NCBI GenBank assembly: GCA_964440915.1
Contig: CAYTTV010000108.1
Coordinates: 1-6,490, forward strand
Direction: 5' to 3'
DNA from: CAMPJM01 sp964440915
Lineage (GTDB): Bacteria > Bacteroidota > Bacteroidia > Cytophagales > Cyclobacteriaceae
Length of the DNA stretch: 6,490 bases
Positions 6,331 to 6,490 of the stretch are shown in pieces. The position numbers and the translations under genes were made by a program. The notes under the pieces are model-generated. The model worked only from the letters and a program-made list of their open reading frames with translations. It was not told the origin of the DNA and searched no databases. Each line of letters begins with the position of its first letter. Position 1 is the first letter of the stretch.

Positions 6331-6490
6331 ATGAAAACACAAACTACATATTACTTAAAATACGCAGGAGTACTGCTATGCAGCGCAATCTTGCTTTTTT
6401 CCTGCTCCAACGACGACGAGACGGGTGCAGAGCCCGATCCTGTAGATCCTATTGTTGAAAAAACAGCATTAGTGCTCGCTACATCTGCAA
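6331..6490 (+). CDS. Second Ig/propeller-type lipoprotein, 3' part outside window
   Basis: An open frame starts at ATG 6331, only 10 bases after the stop of the preceding gene, and is still open at the window end (53 codons seen). It encodes a signal peptide with lipobox LFSC (C25), followed by SNDDETGAEPDPVDP and then TALVLATSA. The preceding protein has CSKDDGADPGPDP and ALVLTTSA at the matching place, so the two are tandem paralogues in one operon. The visible part covers the signal, the acidic tether and the first strand of the presumed Ig-like domain. A propeller further on is expected by homology but cannot be seen here. Confidence 0.88.
   Translation, partial: MKTQTTYYLKYAGVLLCSAILLFSCSNDDETGAEPDPVDPIVEKTALVLATSA

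Overview
The window reads as Bacteroidota chromosomal DNA. Supporting signs are lipoproteins with Cys-Ser-Lys/Asn-acidic N-termini, AT-rich leaders without clear Shine-Dalgarno sequences, a TAnnTTTG-type -7 promoter element, a 7TMR-DISM LytS-like kinase paired with a LytTR regulator, and a remnant of the REP-associated transposase type common in this phylum. A Sphingobacteriales or Cytophagales relative is plausible, but the genus cannot be read from the sequence.

Layout. (1) Positions 1-250 are the debris of a mobile element: three palindromes and a decayed RAYT (REP-associated tyrosine transposase) gene on the minus strand. The remnant keeps only the family N-terminus and a C-terminal tail, has lost its ATG, and carries a frameshift. 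(2) Positions 453-3253, minus strand, hold a tight two-gene operon: a membrane histidine kinase (DISMED2-like sensor domain, seven helices, LytS-type kinase core) followed 5 nt later by its LytTR response regulator. (3) Positions 3254-3536 are a divergent intergenic region with short repeats and one good -7 element facing the plus-strand genes. (4) Positions 3537-4829, plus strand, hold two small lipoproteins that share a C-terminal module. (5) Positions 4830-5054 are an unusually structured intergenic stretch with several stem-loops. (6) Positions 5055-6490, plus strand, hold a lipoprotein with an Ig-like domain followed by a predicted six-bladed kelch-like propeller, and 10 nt further on the start of a second, paralogous lipoprotein cut by the window end.

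How it may fit together (inference). Most of the plus-strand block encodes envelope lipoproteins, several of them duplicated, and it diverges from a sensor kinase/LytTR pair. The simplest model is that the two-component pair senses an envelope or extracellular signal and controls the neighbouring lipoprotein genes, itself, or both. The substrate of the lipoproteins is not evident. No SusC/SusD pair, enzyme, CRISPR array, tRNA or rRNA was seen. The least explained elements are the structured region at 4865-5030 and the miniature RAYT-derived element at 1-250.
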